Origin: an uncultured Sphingosinicella sp.
GTDB taxonomy: Bacteria; Pseudomonadota; Alphaproteobacteria; Sphingomonadales; Sphingomonadaceae
Assembly (NCBI GenBank): GCA_946886275.1
Contig: CAMPIH010000117.1
Span: 1 to 7,240 of the forward strand
Reading direction: 5' to 3'
Length of the DNA stretch: 7,240 nucleotides
Position 1 is the first letter of the stretch. Every line of letters begins with the position of its first letter. A program made the translations under genes and the position numbers. This document shows positions 5,462 through 7,240 of the stretch, piece after piece. The notes below the pieces were generated by a model. That model saw nothing but the letters and a program-made list of their open reading frames with translations. It was not told the DNA's origin and did no database searches.

Positions 5462-5863
5462 ATGGAGCGGCAACAGTCAGCGACAGCGCCCGAAGCGCAG
5501 CAGCGGCCTTTCATCGCCGCCGTCTGGCTCCTTCTCGCCGCCATCTTCGCCCATGCCTTGCTTCCGGTCGGCACGCCGATGTCGAAGCTTTCGGGTTCGG
5601 CGTTCAGCGCCGGCACCGTCGACGTCTCGCTCCAGCCGGTCAGAAGCTCGGTTTTCTCTTCGCCGCCGCTTCAGGATGAGACTTCCCGTTCGGGCGCCGA
5701 CGGAGGAGATGGACCGAGTCTCGATGACGTCCTGTCTGACCGCTCCGACCGGCGCCTCGCGCTCGCTCCCCACGCCGGCCTCTCGCGGGCGACGGAATCG
5801 CTCCCGATCCTTCGTCCGGCCGGAAGCCGGCCCCAGGCCGCCCGGGCGCCGCCGATCCCCTGA
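5462..5863 (+). CDS. N-terminally membrane-anchored or exported protein of 133 aa, unknown function
   Basis: The product has a short polar N-terminus (MERQQSATAPEAQQR), one hydrophobic helix at about 17-34 (FIAAVWLLLAAIFAHALLP), and then about 100 residues of Ser, Arg, Pro and Asp-rich, probably disordered sequence ending RAPPIP. The hydrophobic run followed by HALLP resembles the N-terminus of DUF2946-type small proteins, but I see none of their cysteine or histidine features downstream, so I make no family claim. The first ATG after the Usp start region is chosen. No Shine-Dalgarno is visible and a leaderless start is possible. Third codon positions favour G/C in this frame. Another frame is also open here (5553-6023), but its product is an Arg/Ser-rich shadow. 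It is the first of three plus-strand genes, 99 bases before the next. Confidence 0.6.
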   Translation: MERQQSATAPEAQQRPFIAAVWLLLAAIFAHALLPVGTPMSKLSGSAFSAGTVDVSLQPVRSSVFSSPPLQDETSRSGADGGDGPSLDDVLSDRSDRRLALAPHAGLSRATESLPILRPAGSRPQAARAPPIP

Positions 5864-5897
5864 TCCTCCGCTTGGGGCGTCCTTGCCGAGCCCCGAT

Positions 5898-5928
5898 CTG
5901 TCGCGATCGACAGGCGCGCTTGCGCCTG
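5898..5928 (+). other. Two overlapping, mutually exclusive hairpins between the 133-aa and 104-aa genes
   Basis: CTGTCG-CGAT-CGACAG (5898-5913) and CAGGCGC-GCTT-GCGCCTG (5911-5928) are both perfect stem-loops and share CAG at 5911-5913, so an RNA could not complete both stems at once. The second has a 7-bp GC-rich stem and a tetraloop and ends 34 bases before the next ATG. It has no U-tract. It may be a terminator or attenuator, or the first dyad may be a DNA operator. Confidence 0.35.
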
Positions 5929-5962
5929 CCGCCGCGCGCACCTGTTTCATGGGATCAATTCA

Positions 5963-6277
5963 ATGTCCGATACGATGTTCAAACGCTCCCCGGCGGCCGA
6001 TCCCGCTCGGCTGGAGCAGATGAAGGATATTCTCCTCCGCTATCCCGATATCGCCGAGGCCGAGAGGCAAGAGCTCCTGGCCTATCTGAAGAAGGGACCA
6101 CCGCTCGACACCGCGCTGTTGAGCACCGTCGACGAATTGAGGCCGAAGATCGCCCGGTTCCGAGCCGATCATCGCCGCCATTTCGAGCTCGGCGCCCGGC
6201 AATATGCGATCGTCGCCATCATCCTGGCCGGCCTGGTCGCCTTGTTCGTCTGGCTCTGGGATTCAGGCCTGAGCTGA
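5963..6277 (+). CDS. Small C-terminally anchored membrane protein (104 aa)
   Basis: Residues 1-70 form a soluble, charged helical region. It includes MKDILLRYPDIAEAERQELL (20-39), an AYLKKGPPLDTALL segment and a FRADHRRHF stretch (about 67-75). Residues 80-98 are a single membrane helix (QYAIVAIILAGLVALFVWLW), followed by a short tail (DSGLS). The topology is probably N-in, with the helical part in the cytoplasm. From memory, a similar RYPDIxEAER plus KKG pattern with a C-terminal helix occurs in short uncharacterised sphingomonad proteins; no function is known to me. The ATG at 5963 is chosen because the only nearby ribosome-site-like stretch, GGGA (5951-5954), is 8 bases upstream; this is a weak site. 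The gene sits 99 bases after the 133-aa gene and 157 bases before the exporter, on the same strand. Confidence 0.85.
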   Translation: MSDTMFKRSPAADPARLEQMKDILLRYPDIAEAERQELLAYLKKGPPLDTALLSTVDELRPKIARFRADHRRHFELGARQYAIVAIILAGLVALFVWLWDSGLS

Positions 6278-6291
6278 GGCGGCGCGGAGTG

Positions 6292-6310
6292 CACCGGCCT
6301 GTTGCCGGTG
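6292..6310 (+). terminator. Hairpin 15 bases after the 104-aa gene
   Basis: CACCGGC (6292-6298) and GCCGGTG (6304-6310) form a perfect 7-bp GC-rich stem with a 5-base loop. Its place directly downstream of a stop codon fits a terminator or 3'-end stabiliser. No U-tract follows. A 10-base piece covering its right arm, TTGCCGGTGA, recurs at 6365-6374. Confidence 0.4.
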
Positions 6311-6323
6311 AGGCCTGTCGGGC

Positions 6324-6344
6324 CGGGGACGCTGCCTGTCCCCG
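6324..6344 (+). other. Second hairpin in the leader of the exporter gene
   Basis: CGGGGAC (6324-6330) and GTCCCCG (6338-6344) form a perfect 7-bp stem around a 7-base loop, 13 bases after the preceding hairpin. It may be part of a tandem terminator or a structured leader for the exporter gene that begins about 90 bases on. There is no U-tract. Confidence 0.35.
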
Positions 6345-6417
6345 CCCCGGCAGTCCTGCTACCCTTGCCGGTGACCAGGCCGGACCGGCTGAACGGACGA
6401 GGAGCAGGCTCTCGAAG

Positions 6418-6438
6418 ATGCTGCTGACACGCGCTTGA
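6418..6438 (+). CDS. Possible 6-codon leader ORF coupled to the exporter start
   Basis: An ATG at 6418 opens six codons (MLLTRA) and ends at a TGA that shares bases with the presumed TTG start of the exporter (TTGA, 6435-6438). GAGGAG (6399-6404) lies 13 bases before this ATG. If translated, it would explain how the exporter starts without its own ribosome site. Chance is also possible. Confidence 0.2.
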   Translation: MLLTRA

Positions 6439-7240
6439 GCGAGAATCGCGAACCGAACGCGCAGCCGTCGGCGGGCGCCTTGTCGCCATTCCGTCACTCG
6501 GTGTTCTTCTGGGTCTGGATCGCGACTCTCGCCTCCAGCTTCGGGGGAATGATCCAGGGTGTCGGCGCGGCCTGGATGATGGTGACGCTCGATGCGCCAC
6601 CGCAGATGGTGACTCTGGTTCAGGCGTCGATCACCCTTCCGATCGTTTTGCTCGCTATGGTGTCCGGAGCGCTGGCCGACTCCTTCGATCGGCGAACGCT
6701 GATGATGGCCGCCCAGGCCTTCATGCTCCTCGTCTCCAGCGCTTTGGCGGCGGCCGCCTTTCTCGGTCTCGTGACTCCGTGGCTCCTGCTTCTCTTCACC
6801 TTCCTGATCGGCTGCGGCGCCGCTCTCAACGCGCCGGCCTGGCAGGCGTCGGTGGCCGCCATGGTGCCTCGCGAGGAAGTGCCTTCGGCGGTCGCGCTCA
6901 ACAGCATGGGCTTCAACCTCGCCCGGAGCTTCGGCCCGGCGATCGGCGGAATCATCGTCGCGCTCGCCGGCGCGGCGGCGGCGTTCGCGTTCAACGCTTT
7001 TTCCTATGTCGGCCTCATCTTCGTTCTCGGCCGGTGGCGCCCGGACCGGGAAAAGAGATTGCTCCCGCGCGAGCGGCTCGGAAACGCGATCCTGTCGGGC
7101 ATCCGCTACGTGGCGATGAGCCCCGCGATCAACTTCACCCTGGTTCGAGGCTTCGTCACCGGCACCGGGGCCAGCGCCGCTTCGGCGCTGTTGCCGCTCA
7201 TCGCCCGCGACACGCTCGCCGGCGGCCCGATCACCTACGG
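6435..7240 (+). CDS. MFS_3-type major facilitator exporter (N-terminal part, runs off the window)
   Basis: The visible 268 codons hold about the first seven membrane helices of a 12-helix proton-driven exporter. Helix 1 begins at residue 24 (FFWVWIATLASSFGGMI); after it comes QGVGAAWMM (41-49), typical of the MFS_3 (EntS-like) group. Loop 2-3 has the motif-A form GALADSFDRR (78-87). GAALNAPAWQA (128-138) and SFGPAIGG (165-172) in helices 4-5 are also typical of the group. The substrate cannot be told from this part; relatives export siderophores, drugs or unknown compounds. The start is uncertain: the frame opens at 6393 without an ATG, and TTG at 6435 leaves a normal-length leader, with TTG 6480 as alternative. 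Neither has a clear ribosome site. It is the last gene of the plus-strand run. Confidence 0.9.
   Translation, partial: MSENREPNAQPSAGALSPFRHSVFFWVWIATLASSFGGMIQGVGAAWMMVTLDAPPQMVTLVQASITLPIVLLAMVSGALADSFDRRTLMMAAQAFMLLVSSALAAAAFLGLVTPWLLLLFTFLIGCGAALNAPAWQASVAAMVPREEVPSAVALNSMGFNLARSFGPAIGGIIVALAGAAAAFAFNAFSYVGLIFVLGRWRPDREKRLLPRERLGNAILSGIRYVAMSPAINFTLVRGFVTGTGASAASALLPLIARDTLAGGPITY

Noticed and set aside
4378..5473. Long open frames overlapping the Usp gene: 360 codons on the plus strand (4378-5460) and 346 codons in another minus-strand frame (4433-5473)
   Set aside because: Both overlap the two-domain Usp gene, which has clear homology motifs and a strong ribosome site. Their products are low-complexity and Arg-rich.
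5872..6438. 188-codon plus-strand frame over the 104-aa gene
   Set aside because: It is out of frame with the recognisable RYPDIAEAER/C-terminal-helix protein and is Arg/Pro-rich. Only its last six codons (MLLTRA) are of interest, as a possible leader ORF.
6620..6994. 124-codon minus-strand frame opposite the exporter
   Set aside because: It is an Ala/Lys-rich shadow of a clear MFS protein.
1..7240. CRISPR array, tRNA or rRNA, insertion sequence, phage or integrase genes, toxin-antitoxin or defence system
   Set aside because: I saw no regularly spaced repeats, clover-leaf sequences, transposase or integrase motifs, nor any recognisable defence domain. Base composition looks even throughout, with no sign of a recent island.

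Overview
The window is a high-GC bacterial chromosome segment with strong G/C bias at third codon positions. The organism is probably an alphaproteobacterium, and Sphingomonadales is my best guess. That guess rests on the protein repertoire: a short protein ending in the DEAIEESFPASDPPS-type motif, a two-domain Usp of the GxHRR/RDxFxGT type, an RYPDIAEAER-type small membrane protein, and an EcfG-like GGAAC-N17-GTT promoter. This is inference from pattern memory, without a database search.

Layout, left to right. (1) 1-1696, all minus strand: the 5' end of an exported protein of unknown function, a four-helix membrane protein interrupted by an in-frame amber codon, and a membrane-anchored or exported GDPD-type phosphodiesterase. 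(2) 1986-3347: a 66-residue helical protein (+) convergent with a GT4-like glycosyltransferase (-) whose expected catalytic residues are replaced. (3) 3368-3446: putative promoters of that glycosyltransferase, including the EcfG-like site. (4) 3577-3839: two convergent micro-genes, a 53-aa acidic protein (+) and a 32-aa single-helix membrane peptide (-), whose stops are 2 bases apart. (5) 3948-4454: an Lrp/AsnC regulator preceded by a 15-bp ATT-centred palindrome. (6) 4474-5334: a tandem-domain universal stress protein (-). (7) 5462-7240, all plus strand: a 133-aa N-terminally anchored protein, a 104-aa C-terminally anchored protein, and the first 268 codons of an MFS_3-type exporter that runs off the window. 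The gaps between these last genes carry several perfect GC-rich hairpins.

The genes do not form an obvious pathway. The common thread is stress and envelope housekeeping: Usp, a possible EcfG promoter, small envelope proteins, a phosphodiesterase and an exporter. I see no tRNA, rRNA, CRISPR array, insertion sequence, integrase, toxin-antitoxin pair or recognisable defence system. I do not see convincing evidence of a new multi-gene system. The best leads are the active-site-altered glycosyltransferase, the amber-interrupted membrane gene, the Lrp-type operator, and the overlapping hairpins in the 5864-5962 gap.
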